Source of the DNA: Bacteroidetes bacterium UBA3022 | GTDB lineage: Bacteria; Bacteroidota; Bacteroidia; Chitinophagales; BACL12 | Direction: 5' to 3' | DNA: 21,265 bases | Assembly (NCBI GenBank): GCA_002346225.1 | Contig: DDYY01000085.1 | Location: 1-21,265 of the forward strand | Program-made: the position numbers and the translations under genes | Notes under the pieces: generated by a model | The model's database searches: none | What the model saw: only the letters and a program-made list of their open reading frames with translations | Told to the model about the DNA's origin: nothing | In this document: positions 1 to 7,773 of the stretch, piece after piece | Numbering within the stretch: position 1 is the first letter of the stretch | How the letters are laid out: each line of letters starts with the position of its first letter

Positions 1-1827
1 GCGGAAGACGGCGGAGTTGTATCGGACGGTGTGCCATCGCTGTCGTATACAAGACTGCTCAGTTCTATAACATCGTTGTAATCATACAGACATTGTGCGC
101 CGAGCACTTCCAGGTATACGCTCATCAGCGTCTGCTCGTACAGCACACTGTCGTACAATGTCTTTTGCAGAAAATCCATTAACGGCCTATAGTCGCTGAT
201 AGCTGCCAAGTTATTCCACTCTTCGGGGTCTGTTTCGCGGTTATAGCCAATATCATACAATTCCCATTCGTAAATGGCAGTATCATTATCACAGTCGTTC
301 TGTGGTTCGCTACCATCGTTATTGGCCTGATAGCGTATCATATGCCAGCGGTTATCCCGAACAGAGATTTGCGGGAAACAACTGGCCAGTCCGCTTTGGT
401 TGCGGATATAACTCAGCACCGGTCGGTTCAGGTGCAATGCAGGGTTGTTTAGCACCGGCAGAAAACTGGCGCCATCGAGGTACCGACTGCCATCGGGGAA
501 TACCGGCTCATCTACACCTGTGATTTCCAGCAGTGTCGGGTAAATATCGAGCAGCGATACGGGGCTATGGACTACCTCGCCTTGCGGAATGCCGGGGCCT
601 GCCATCATCATCGGAATGCGGTTAACCGTTTCCCAAAGCGTCCACTTGGCTACATGTCTTTTCTCACCAATGGTATAACCGTGGTCGCTCACCAACAGGA
701 TAATCGTATTATCTGCCAGTTCGGGGTGCGCTTCCAAACCATCCAGCACACGGCCAATCTGATGGTCGATGTACTGCACCGCAGCCATGTAGTTCATGGC
801 GTAATGCGCAAAAAAGGTGCGTGTGATGATTTCATTCAGTTCCGTTCCGCTGTAGAGTGCCGCCAGGCCGGGTATTACCTGTGCCAAATCTAACCATGCT
901 ATCGATGAAACTGTTGAGTTCACCTTTGTCTGCCAGGTTTTGTGCAATGCTTCCCTCCGGCAGGGCATAATAATCGGCAAACTCTCCTTCCGGTGGCTGA
1001 GGGGGCATGATGAAACCGTTGACCGGGTAGCGATCGGCGGGATAATTGTAAGGCTTGCTACCCATGATTTCGTTCAGGTTTTCCTGCCACCACTGTGGAT
1101 AATATTTTTCGGGAATAAAGCGATCGGAATGGGGTTGTTTAAATCCGAGCGCCAGGAAGAAAGGCCTTCCGCATGCTGACTCTGTCCCCGATGCATAATT
1201 GTCCATGAACAGCAAGGCACTGTCGGCAATGCGATAATCTCTGAGCTGGCTTTCCAGTTCATTCGGAATGGCACCGAACGAAAAAATGCCGAGGTATTTG
1301 TAGGCCTCGAATTCGGCTGTTACGCTGCCTGTCTCCCCGAAGTTGATCATCCGGTTCCAGGATTGACCTCTTGCACAATCATTGCCGCCGGCAGCGTCGT
1401 AATCGTTATTGCTGGGATTGTGGAACACCTTATTGATGGCATAGGTGAAATACTCCCCGCTGTCTTTCAATATTTCAGGCAGGGTGTACACCAGCGCATT
1501 ATCCTGTACTTCGTTGAAATTGTTGCGAAACTCAGTTATGTAATCTGTGTTATCGAATACTTGCGTATAATTTACATCTTTCCCGGACAGCATACTGGCT
1601 CTCGAAGGAGCGCAACCCGGGCTGGTAGCAAAGGCGTTGTTGAACAGTAAACCTTCCGCAGCCAGGCGATCCAGATTAGGCGTTTGTATTTGCGGATGAC
1701 CACTCATCGAAAACTGGTAATCGTTGAGGTCATCTACGATAATGAAGAGGATATTCGGCTGTTCAGGCAATTGAGCACGCAATGAACAGGCAGTAAGCAA
1801 GAACAATATGACCCAGAAAAGTCTCAT
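1..1827 (-). pseudogene. Sulfatase lipoprotein, iduronate-2-sulfatase-like, frameshifted and cut by the left edge
   Basis: The product resembles secreted sulfatases that hydrolyse sulfate esters of polysaccharides. The first frame (832-1827, 331 aa) begins with a signal peptide ending in lipobox LTAC (Cys14), so it is probably a lipoprotein. It has the metal-binding VDDLND (Asp32, Asp33) and the formylglycine motif C-A-P-S-R at Cys72. FFLALGFKQPHSDRF matches the iduronate-2-sulfatase subgroup. This frame stops at 832. The frame one base over is open from about 905 to base 1 and encodes the rest of the same enzyme: a YIDHQIGRVLDGLE helix, SDHG, KWTLWE, and the C-terminal EWELYDIGYNRETDPEEWNN. 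Removing one base near 893-900 would join the halves. Both halves hold residues needed for activity, so the gene as read is inactive unless the extra base is an assembly error. I see no programmed-frameshift signal. The natural stop lies outside the window. Confidence 0.85.
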
Positions 1828-1877
1828 GACGGGAGGCTAAAATACTATAATTCAAAGCCTTTCCCTAATGGTGGCGC

Positions 1878-2357
1878 TCAGGGGCTGACACGTTCAATAC
1901 GAACGCCAACATCCAGTACGTGGGGCAACGGATCTATGCGCATATCCTGCGTTAGGCTGAATGTGTGGTAACCGGCTTTGGGAAAGTGCACGTTCGTGCG
2001 TATGAGTACGGTGGTATAGCAGATGCCGTCGAGGCAGTTGCCGTGCCAGGTGCCACTGGGGTCGGCAAGGCTGAGTTCCACTTTATCGGTGAGCCGGGTG
2101 CTATCGGGAAGCAGGGTTTGCAACTTGAGCCAGAGGTTGCTGTAATCGAAATCGGTGGTATGCCGAATGTTCACAAAGACATTATAAGCTGCACTGGTAT
2201 CGGGTATTTGTACGGTAAACTCTCTGGTATCGGCGTAGAACCATCCATCTACGGACACCGGCTCATTTTTTTCGTACACCCTACCGGGGTCGCAGGAGGC
2301 CAGCATCAGTATGCTGCCCGACCAAAATAAAAGGTGCAGGAGGTGTTTATTCCTCAT
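1878..2357 (-). CDS. gldH: Gliding motility lipoprotein GldH
   Basis: A 159-residue lipoprotein with the GldH signature. It has a signal peptide with lipobox LASC (Cys22), followed by VYEKNEPVSVDGWFYAD, a YNVFVNIRHTTDF strand and the SNLWLKLQT segment. In Flavobacterium, GldH is needed for gliding and for stable type IX secretion, and sits in the envelope. I chose the ATG at 2357 because the lipoprotein signal starts there. Longer open-frame starts upstream lie inside the ricT tail and have no matching homology. The ATG overlaps the end of ricT by 11 bases, which implies translational coupling. T9SS cargo genes at the other end of the window agree with a functional T9SS/gliding apparatus. Confidence 0.9.
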   Translation of the reverse strand: MRNKHLLHLLFWSGSILMLASCDPGRVYEKNEPVSVDGWFYADTREFTVQIPDTSAAYNVFVNIRHTTDFDYSNLWLKLQTLLPDSTRLTDKVELSLADPSGTWHGNCLDGICYTTVLIRTNVHFPKAGYHTFSLTQDMRIDPLPHVLDVGVRIERVSP

Positions 2358-3654
2358 TTCCCTTGTTGCGGTTTTGATTGCGGTTATTGCCTCTGTTGCG
2401 GTTGTTGCGTCTGCGCCGGTTTTGACCCTCTCCCTCCGGTTTCTGGTCTCTGGGAGGCCTGTTGTTATCTCCGGATTTTGCTTCTGCTTGCTGACCGGCG
2501 GGCTTGTTGCGGTTACCCCTGTTGCGGTTACCTGTTTTCTTGCCCGATGGACGACCTTTTTTACCAGCTTTTTCAATGGTCTTCAAGGTAACATGTCCTG
2601 TAAGGTCTTCGTATTTCTCTTCTTCCTTCGGCACTTCGTACACGATAAACGCGTCGAGGCTATCGGGCATTTCTCCCTTTTTGATCTGGCTTCTAATTTC
2701 GTGAATCCGATCAACGGGAATGATGGCGGGCTTGGTACTTCCTTCCAGCTCGTATACCATCTTCATGTGGAAGATATCGGTCTTCACGAGTCGGGCTACG
2801 CCATTTTTGGTGCGGATGGTATCCATGTCCTTGGGGAAGGAAGCCAGTGCATCCATATAAGTATCGAGCTCATAGTTCAGGCAGCATTTCAGGCGGCCAC
2901 ACTGACCGGAAAGCTTAGCCTGGTTGATAGACAGGTTTTGATAGCGGGCCGCTGAGGTGGATACCGATTTAAAATCGGTGAGCCAGGTAGAGCAGCACAG
3001 CTCCCGTCCACAGGAGCCTATTCCGCCGATTTTTCCCGCTTCCTGCCGGGCACCAATCTGGCGCATTTCCACTTTCACCTTGAATTCGCGGGCGTAAATC
3101 TTGATCAGTTCGCGGAAGTCGACACGGTCATCGGCAATGTAGTAGAAGGTTGCTTTTTTGCCGTCTCCCTGGTATTCCACTTCGCCCACTTTCATGTCAA
3201 GGCCCAGTTCTCTGGCAGCCGTGCGTGCCCGTATCATGGTAGCACCTTCCTTCGCGCGGCTTTCGGTGAGGCGCTCCAGCTCGCGTTCGTCTGCTATTCG
3301 AAGAATGGCCGGCAGCTTGGACTGCAGGGAAACCTTGCGTTTTTTCATTTGCAGGCGCACCAGTTCCCCCGAGAGGCTGATCCTGCCAATATCGTATCCT
3401 GTATCGGCTTCCACCACCACCATATCGCCGGTCATCACATCCAGCTGGGAGGGGTTGGCAAAGAACCCTTTGCGCAATCCGTTCTTAAAGCTGACTTCGT
3501 ATATCTGAAAACGCAGTTCGAAAGGTATAGGCAGGTTGGCCAGCCAGTTATGTGTGTTTAATTTGTTGCATCCGCCGGTCATACAATTCCCGTTGCTTCC
3601 ACATCCTGCAGGCACACCGCCCGCTGTCGCTACTGAACATCCACTACAACTCAT
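2347..3654 (-). CDS. ricT: PSP1-domain protein RicT (YaaT family)
   Basis: A 435-residue member of the PSP1 C-terminal domain family. In Bacillus, RicT works with RicA and RicF in the Fe-S containing Y-complex that promotes RNase Y-dependent mRNA maturation; its role in Bacteroidota is not established. The conserved core includes cysteine motifs GSCGRELCCSTWL and SGQCGRLKCCLNYELD. Two parts are unusual. The first 30 residues carry five cysteines (C3, C6, C18, C24, C29) in a glycine-rich stretch. The last 80 or so residues form a basic tail rich in Arg, Asn, Gly, Gln and Lys, which looks like a disordered RNA-binding tail. The gene is 10 bases downstream of holB and overlaps gldH by 11, the usual Bacteroidota order. 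A TAACTTTG sequence straddles the holB stop (3660-3667) and could be a second promoter. Confidence 0.88.
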   Translation of the reverse strand: MSCSGCSVATAGGVPAGCGSNGNCMTGGCNKLNTHNWLANLPIPFELRFQIYEVSFKNGLRKGFFANPSQLDVMTGDMVVVEADTGYDIGRISLSGELVRLQMKKRKVSLQSKLPAILRIADERELERLTESRAKEGATMIRARTAARELGLDMKVGEVEYQGDGKKATFYYIADDRVDFRELIKIYAREFKVKVEMRQIGARQEAGKIGGIGSCGRELCCSTWLTDFKSVSTSAARYQNLSINQAKLSGQCGRLKCCLNYELDTYMDALASFPKDMDTIRTKNGVARLVKTDIFHMKMVYELEGSTKPAIIPVDRIHEIRSQIKKGEMPDSLDAFIVYEVPKEEEKYEDLTGHVTLKTIEKAGKKGRPSGKKTGNRNRGNRNKPAGQQAEAKSGDNNRPPRDQKPEGEGQNRRRRNNRNRGNNRNQNRNKGNEE

Positions 3655-3664
3655 ATCAACAAAG

Positions 3665-4834
3665 TTACATATCCGCGTCGTTAAAAACAGCAGGAAGCGG
3701 AGATGCGGGTACTCCGCGGAACAAACGCATCAGAGTGACTGACATTTGTGTCATCATGATTTTGCTGTTGGCATTGCGCTCTATCAGGTAAGTATATCGG
3801 TCGAACAGCTGAATAAGCTGGCTGGTCGCTTCGGGTGTCAGTACCTTGGCCAGGCCTGTTACCAGCTGGATTTCACCCTCCGTGAGCCGGTTGAGTTGCT
3901 GGGCACCGCTTTGTATCAGCATGACTTCTCTTCCTACGTGCATGCCGTAGTTGAAGAAGGCTTTTTGCTGTTCTTTGGGTTGCTTGACAAAATCATTGAT
4001 CCAGTTGAATATTTCCTGTCTGCCGGGGCGATTGCACCATCGCAGCCATTGCTGCAGTTCGCGTGTCATTCCCGAATCGGCTACGTGCAATAACTCCATG
4101 GCCCGACTGAAATTGCCGTTGCTGAGAATGGCAATCTGCTGTGCACTGGCAGCTGTAAGACCTTCTTTTTCCTCCAGCGCGCTTGCCAGGTCCTTGTCGG
4201 AAAGCCGGGCAAACCGCACTGTTTGCAGGCGGGAAAGGATGGTGTTCAGAATGCGGTCGGGGTTGTGGCCCACCATCAGAAAAACGGTGTTGTCGGGTGG
4301 TTCCTCAATCAGCTTTAACAAACGGTTGCCTTCTTTTTCCAGAAACTCCGGCAGCCATAGTATCAATATTTTGTAGGTCGATTCAAATGTTTTGAAAGAA
4401 AGCCGGTGAATGATTTCATGGCATTCTTTTGCATTGATATTGCCCTGCTTGCTTTCATTTCCACTGTATCGAATCCAGGACTGGTAGTTACCGTAAGGAT
4501 TTTCGCTCAGGAACTGCCGCCATTCGGGCAGCCAGTCGGCGCATTTTTCTCTTCGGTCTTCCTTTTTATCGCCTGCGACTATAAACGGGAACGTGAAATG
4601 GATGTCGGGGTGAATGAACTTTTGCGCTTTCTGGCAGGATGCACAGGTTCCGCAGGCATCTTCGGGTGTTCGATTTTCACAATTGAGGTATTGCGCGTAG
4701 GCCAGCGCCATGGGCAGGTTACCGCAACCTTCGGGACCCAGGAACAACTGGGCATGGCTGATGCGGCCCTCCTGTATGCTGGACAGCAAGCGCTTCTTCA
4801 AATCCTCGTTTCCAATAACCTCTCTGAACAACAT
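3665..4834 (-). CDS. holB: DNA polymerase III subunit delta' (clamp loader)
   Basis: A 389-residue AAA+-fold protein of the clamp-loader delta' type, part of the complex that loads the beta sliding clamp. It begins MLFREVIGNEDLKKRL, then HAQLFLGPEGCGN in the Walker A position. The lysine is replaced by Asn (residue 39), as expected for a delta' subunit that does not hydrolyse ATP. A zinc-binding cluster follows with Cys52, Cys61, Cys64 and Cys67 (CGTCASC). Downstream, LLKLIEEPPDNTVFLMV and the ILSRLQTVRF segment match the family, with Leu in place of the common Cys of the SRC motif. The N-terminal part is clearly delta'; the C-terminal collar domain is more divergent. It heads the holB-ricT-gldH cluster and is divergent from the pterin synthase gene across 91 bases. 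Confidence 0.9.
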   Translation of the reverse strand: MLFREVIGNEDLKKRLLSSIQEGRISHAQLFLGPEGCGNLPMALAYAQYLNCENRTPEDACGTCASCQKAQKFIHPDIHFTFPFIVAGDKKEDRREKCADWLPEWRQFLSENPYGNYQSWIRYSGNESKQGNINAKECHEIIHRLSFKTFESTYKILILWLPEFLEKEGNRLLKLIEEPPDNTVFLMVGHNPDRILNTILSRLQTVRFARLSDKDLASALEEKEGLTAASAQQIAILSNGNFSRAMELLHVADSGMTRELQQWLRWCNRPGRQEIFNWINDFVKQPKEQQKAFFNYGMHVGREVMLIQSGAQQLNRLTEGEIQLVTGLAKVLTPEATSQLIQLFDRYTYLIERNANSKIMMTQMSVTLMRLFRGVPASPLPAVFNDADM

Positions 4835-4884
4835 AGGTGGCCACTAAGATACAAAAGGACCTTCCGCATTGGACAAATAAGCTT

Positions 4885-4892
4885 TAGTTTTG
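4885..4892 (+). promoter_or_regulatory. Bacteroidota -7 element upstream of the pterin synthase gene
   Basis: TAGTTTTG matches the TAnnTTTG consensus of the primary Bacteroidota sigma factor. It lies about 33 bases before the ATG at 4926. A TTG at 4869-4871 is too close (13 bases) to serve as a normal -33 box, so the call rests on the -7 element alone. Confidence 0.45.
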
Positions 4893-4925
4893 AAACAAAT
4901 GTTTCCGCCAGCTTGTTAAACCATT

Positions 4926-5333
4926 ATGCGCACAGCAGTATACAGAAGAGCCACATTCAATGCAGCCCACAGGCTGAACAACCCGGCCTGGGATGCCGAA
5001 AAAAACAAAGCGGTATTTGGGTTGTGCAACAACGATAACTACCACGGCCACAATTACACCCTCATTGTGAAGCTGGTAGGAGATGTCGATCCTGAAACAG
5101 GATACGTGATTGACCTGAAGGTGCTCAATGACCTGATAAAAGAAGAGGTAACAGGACCCTTGGACCACAGCAATCTCAACCTCGACCGTCCCGAATTTGC
5201 CACCCTCAATCCATCGGCAGAAAACATAGCAAGGGTGATCTGGGAGAAGCTGCGCAAACGCCTCGACGACAGCATGGATTTGCAGGTCCGTTTGTACGAG
5301 ACCGACAACAATTTTGTAGAATACCCCGCCTGA
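4926..5333 (+). CDS. 6-pyruvoyl-tetrahydropterin synthase / 6-carboxytetrahydropterin synthase family
   Basis: A 135-residue T-fold enzyme of COG0720 that acts on dihydroneopterin triphosphate. Zinc ligands His15 (NAAHR), His40 and His42 (HGHNY) are present, as is the catalytic Cys34. The Asp80-His81 pair lies in LDHSNLN, and Glu125 in YETDNN anchors the pterin. Cys34 and the first His of HGH are separated by five residues (Cx5HGH). This is the spacing of tetrahydrobiopterin-type synthases (PTPS-II) rather than the Cx3HGH of QueD. The C-terminal YETDNNFVEY is also close to the animal enzyme. Automatic annotation would probably say QueD. No other queuosine or biopterin gene is visible here, so the pathway cannot be fixed from context. 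It converges on the OsmC gene with adjoining stop codons. Confidence 0.9.
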   Translation: MRTAVYRRATFNAAHRLNNPAWDAEKNKAVFGLCNNDNYHGHNYTLIVKLVGDVDPETGYVIDLKVLNDLIKEEVTGPLDHSNLNLDRPEFATLNPSAENIARVIWEKLRKRLDDSMDLQVRLYETDNNFVEYPA

Positions 5334-5723
5334 TTACTGGTAGCGAAATGTATTGCCATGGTGCAGCAACTTATGCACCGGACATTTACCTGCAATGACC
5401 TGCAAGCGGTCTACCATTTCCTGCGACAAAGGCTTGCTGTAGGATAGTCCAATGGTAAAGACAGGTGTTGTTCCGCTCCGGTCGAGTTCCACCTCTACTG
5501 CAATATCACCTGTGTCCCATTCCTTGCGGTTGGCATACATGCGCAAGGTAATACCGATGCACGATGCCAGCGCGGCACACAATGTTTGCGAAGGGGTTGC
5601 TCCGAGATCTTTTCCGCCGGAAGTGGCGGGCTCATCCAGCACCAGTTGGTGGTTGGCTGCTGTTACCCGGGTGGCGTATGGTTCTGTTCCCGTTACGGCA
5701 CTTACCTTAATGATTTGTTCCAC
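5334..5723 (-). CDS. OsmC family peroxide-reducing protein
   Basis: A 129-residue OsmC/Ohr-type protein. These are small cytoplasmic thiol peroxidases that reduce organic hydroperoxides using two cysteines. Cys55 in AALASCIGITLRMYANRK and Cys114 in AGKCPVHKLL are at the expected places. DEPATSGGKDLGATPSQTLC is the typical substrate-pocket region. The start is a GTG at 5721-5723. An ATG 25 bases upstream is out of frame by one base across an A8 run, so it would be usable only if that run were one base shorter. The stop codon (TAA) directly abuts the TGA of the convergent pterin synthase gene, so the 3' ends of the two transcripts probably overlap. Confidence 0.88.
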   Translation of the reverse strand: MEQIIKVSAVTGTEPYATRVTAANHQLVLDEPATSGGKDLGATPSQTLCAALASCIGITLRMYANRKEWDTGDIAVEVELDRSGTTPVFTIGLSYSKPLSQEMVDRLQVIAGKCPVHKLLHHGNTFRYQ

Positions 5724-5795
5724 GATACTTTTTTTTCAAAGTAGCCATTTTCGGTCCGTATTAACAACTCTTAACCCAATAAATGTAATAATACC

Positions 5796-5827
5796 TTGAC
5801 TTTGGCACTCTTAGAATGTTAAATTTG
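5796..5827 (+). promoter_or_regulatory. Promoter of the moxR-bat operon
   Basis: The -7 box TAAATTTG (5820-5827) matches TAnnTTTG, and a TTG at 5796-5798 lies 21 bases upstream as the -33 element. This is the best two-part promoter in the window. A start site would fall near 5833, giving a leader of about 30 bases before the moxR ATG at 5863. It is the only obvious promoter for the eight-gene operon. Confidence 0.6.
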
Positions 5828-5862
5828 CCGTCACTCTAATAGCATTAAAAAAGTAACCACTT

Positions 5863-6867
5863 ATGACAGAGACAACAATCGCCTCGGATATTCAGGCGCT
5901 GAATGAGCGGATACACACGGAAAGTGCCTTTATCGATTTGCTTCGGATGGAGACTTCCAAGGCTATTATCGGACAAAAATACATGCTCGACCGCCTCTTG
6001 CTGGGCCTGCTGGCACAAGGGCATATCTTACTGGAAGGTGTACCCGGACTGGCAAAGACCCTGGCCATCAAAACACTTTCATCGGCGGTAGATGCGCGCT
6101 TTTCGCGTATTCAGTTCACGCCCGACCTGCTGCCTGCAGATCTGGTAGGTACCATGGTGTACAACCAGAAGGAAAATAACTTCCTGGTAAAAAAAGGACC
6201 TGTTTTTGCCAACTTCATTCTGGCAGATGAGATCAACAGGGCACCCGCCAAAGTGCAAAGTGCGTTGCTTGAAGCCATGCAGGAGCGCCAGGTAACCATT
6301 GGTGAAAACATCTATAAGCTGGAAGAGCCCTTTTTGGTGCTGGCCACCCAGAACCCCATAGAGCAGGAAGGTACCTATCCGCTGCCCGAAGCACAGGTAG
6401 ATCGCTTCATGCTCAAGGTGGTGATTACCTATCCATCTAAAGAAGAAGAACAGCAAATCATCCGCCAGCAGGTGGGAGGAGCACTGGCAGGCATCAATAA
6501 GGTGGTGAGCACGCAGGAAATTTTGCGCGCCCGCCAGAGTGTCCGCGAGGTATACATGGATGAAAAGATAGAGCAATACATTCTCGATATTGTTTTCGCA
6601 TCGCGCGATCCGAAAGCTTACCGCCTGAAAGACATCGCTCATCTGATTGCCTACGGCGGTTCGCCCAGGGCTTCCATTAATCTCGCACTGGCCAGCAAGG
6701 CATATGCCTTCATTAAACGGCGCGGATATGTCATACCGGAAGATGTGCGTGCGGTTTGTCACGATGTGATGCGCCACCGCATAGGACTGACCTATGAAGC
6801 CGAAGCGGAAAATATTACTGCTGATGAAATCATTGCACAAATACTCAATGTGGTAGAAGTGCCCTGA
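5863..6867 (+). CDS. MoxR-family AAA+ ATPase
   Basis: A 334-residue AAA+ ATPase of the MoxR family. These are cytoplasmic ATPases that act as chaperones or activators together with vWA-domain partners. Walker A is GVPGLAKT (59-66), Walker B is ILADE (119-123), and sensor 1 is Asn164 in ATQNP. The LPEAQVDRF segment (174-182) carries the arginine of the ATPase interface. The C-terminal lid contains GGSPRASINLALASKAYA, another MoxR hallmark. Length is normal for the family. It is the first gene of the Bat operon, 30 bases before the DUF58 gene, and probably supplies the energy for the vWA proteins that follow. The exact substrate is unknown. Confidence 0.93.
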   Translation: MTETTIASDIQALNERIHTESAFIDLLRMETSKAIIGQKYMLDRLLLGLLAQGHILLEGVPGLAKTLAIKTLSSAVDARFSRIQFTPDLLPADLVGTMVYNQKENNFLVKKGPVFANFILADEINRAPAKVQSALLEAMQERQVTIGENIYKLEEPFLVLATQNPIEQEGTYPLPEAQVDRFMLKVVITYPSKEEEQQIIRQQVGGALAGINKVVSTQEILRARQSVREVYMDEKIEQYILDIVFASRDPKAYRLKDIAHLIAYGGSPRASINLALASKAYAFIKRRGYVIPEDVRAVCHDVMRHRIGLTYEAEAENITADEIIAQILNVVEVP

Positions 6868-6897
6868 TGTGCAGAACGCCAAAAAAGAAAGCTACGC

Positions 6898-7773
6898 ATG
6901 GATAAGGCTACCTTACTCAGGAAGGTTAGACTGATCGAAATCAAGACGAAGGGATTGTCGCAGCAACTCTTTTCCGGAGAGTACCACTCCGCGTTTAAGG
7001 GAAGGGGTATGTCTTTTAGTGAGGTGCGCGAATACCAGTACGGCGATGATGTGCGCAATATCGACTGGAATGTTACCGCGCGCATGGACCATCCCTATAT
7101 CAAGGTGTTTGAAGAGGAAAGAGAGCTTACCGTCATGTTGCTCATCGATATCAGCCGGTCTGCTTTTTATGGTACCCGCCAGCAAATGAAGAATACCCTC
7201 ATTACCGAAATAGCAGCAGTGCTGGCTTTTTCCGCCGCCAACAACAACGACAAGGTGGGGGTGATTCTCTTCAGCGACAGGATAGAGCGTTTCATACCGC
7301 CTAAAAAAGGACGCTCGCATATTCTGCGTATTATCAGCGAGCTGCTCGATACAGAGCCGGAAGGCAGGGGAACTGACATCGCCATGGCACTGGAATACTT
7401 CAGCAATGTGGTACGCAAAAGAAGCATTGCATTTTTATTCAGCGATTTCATGGCACCCGATTACAGCCGGCCCCTGCGCATAGCGGCGCGCAAACACGAC
7501 CTGGTGGGACTGCGTATTTACGATGCCACGGAAGCAGAAATGCCTTCGGTTGGTCTGCTGCGGGTTGAAGATGCAGAGACCGGGCTGTGGACCTGGATGG
7601 ATACTTCCGATAAAAAAATTCAGAATACATATATAAAAAATTACAGAGATAAGGTGCGGGATTTCGAGCAGCGGTTTACAGCCGCCGGTGCCGATACGTT
7701 GAGTATTGCAACCGACCAGCCGTACTTCACCGCCTTGCATCAGTTTTTCAGAAAACGCATTAACAGGAGATGA
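6898..7773 (+). CDS. DUF58 domain protein (vWA-like)
   Basis: A 291-residue DUF58 protein, the usual partner of MoxR ATPases. The DUF58 signature lies at about residues 31-62 (GRGMSFSEVREYQYGDD, then NIDWN). It is followed by a vWA fold with MIDAS residues Asp84, Ser86 and Ser88 (DISRS), Thr159 (GRGTD) and Asp183 (FSDF), so metal-dependent ligand binding looks intact. No signal peptide or membrane segment is seen, so it is probably cytoplasmic, next to MoxR. Its stop overlaps the start of the next gene by four bases (ATGA), implying translational coupling. Confidence 0.9.
   Translation: MDKATLLRKVRLIEIKTKGLSQQLFSGEYHSAFKGRGMSFSEVREYQYGDDVRNIDWNVTARMDHPYIKVFEEERELTVMLLIDISRSAFYGTRQQMKNTLITEIAAVLAFSAANNNDKVGVILFSDRIERFIPPKKGRSHILRIISELLDTEPEGRGTDIAMALEYFSNVVRKRSIAFLFSDFMAPDYSRPLRIAARKHDLVGLRIYDATEAEMPSVGLLRVEDAETGLWTWMDTSDKKIQNTYIKNYRDKVRDFEQRFTAAGADTLSIATDQPYFTALHQFFRKRINRR

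Noticed and set aside
832..905. Programmed ribosomal frameshift in the sulfatase
   Set aside because: No slippery heptamer or downstream structure was seen, and sulfatases are not known to use frameshifting. Mutation or sequencing error is simpler.
2311..2955. Open frame of 214 codons on the plus strand over ricT
   Set aside because: It lies opposite the basic tail and core of ricT, and the predicted product is a composition artefact without recognisable motifs.
5721..5748. Longer OsmC start from an upstream ATG across the A8 run
   Set aside because: That ATG is out of frame by one base with the OsmC frame and would need a different A-run length. The GTG start already gives a family-length protein.
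5796..5830. Possible sigma-54 promoter in front of moxR, from a TGGCAC at 5803-5808
   Set aside because: The GC element expected about ten bases later is absent (the sequence there is GAATG), while a standard TAnnTTTG promoter fits well.
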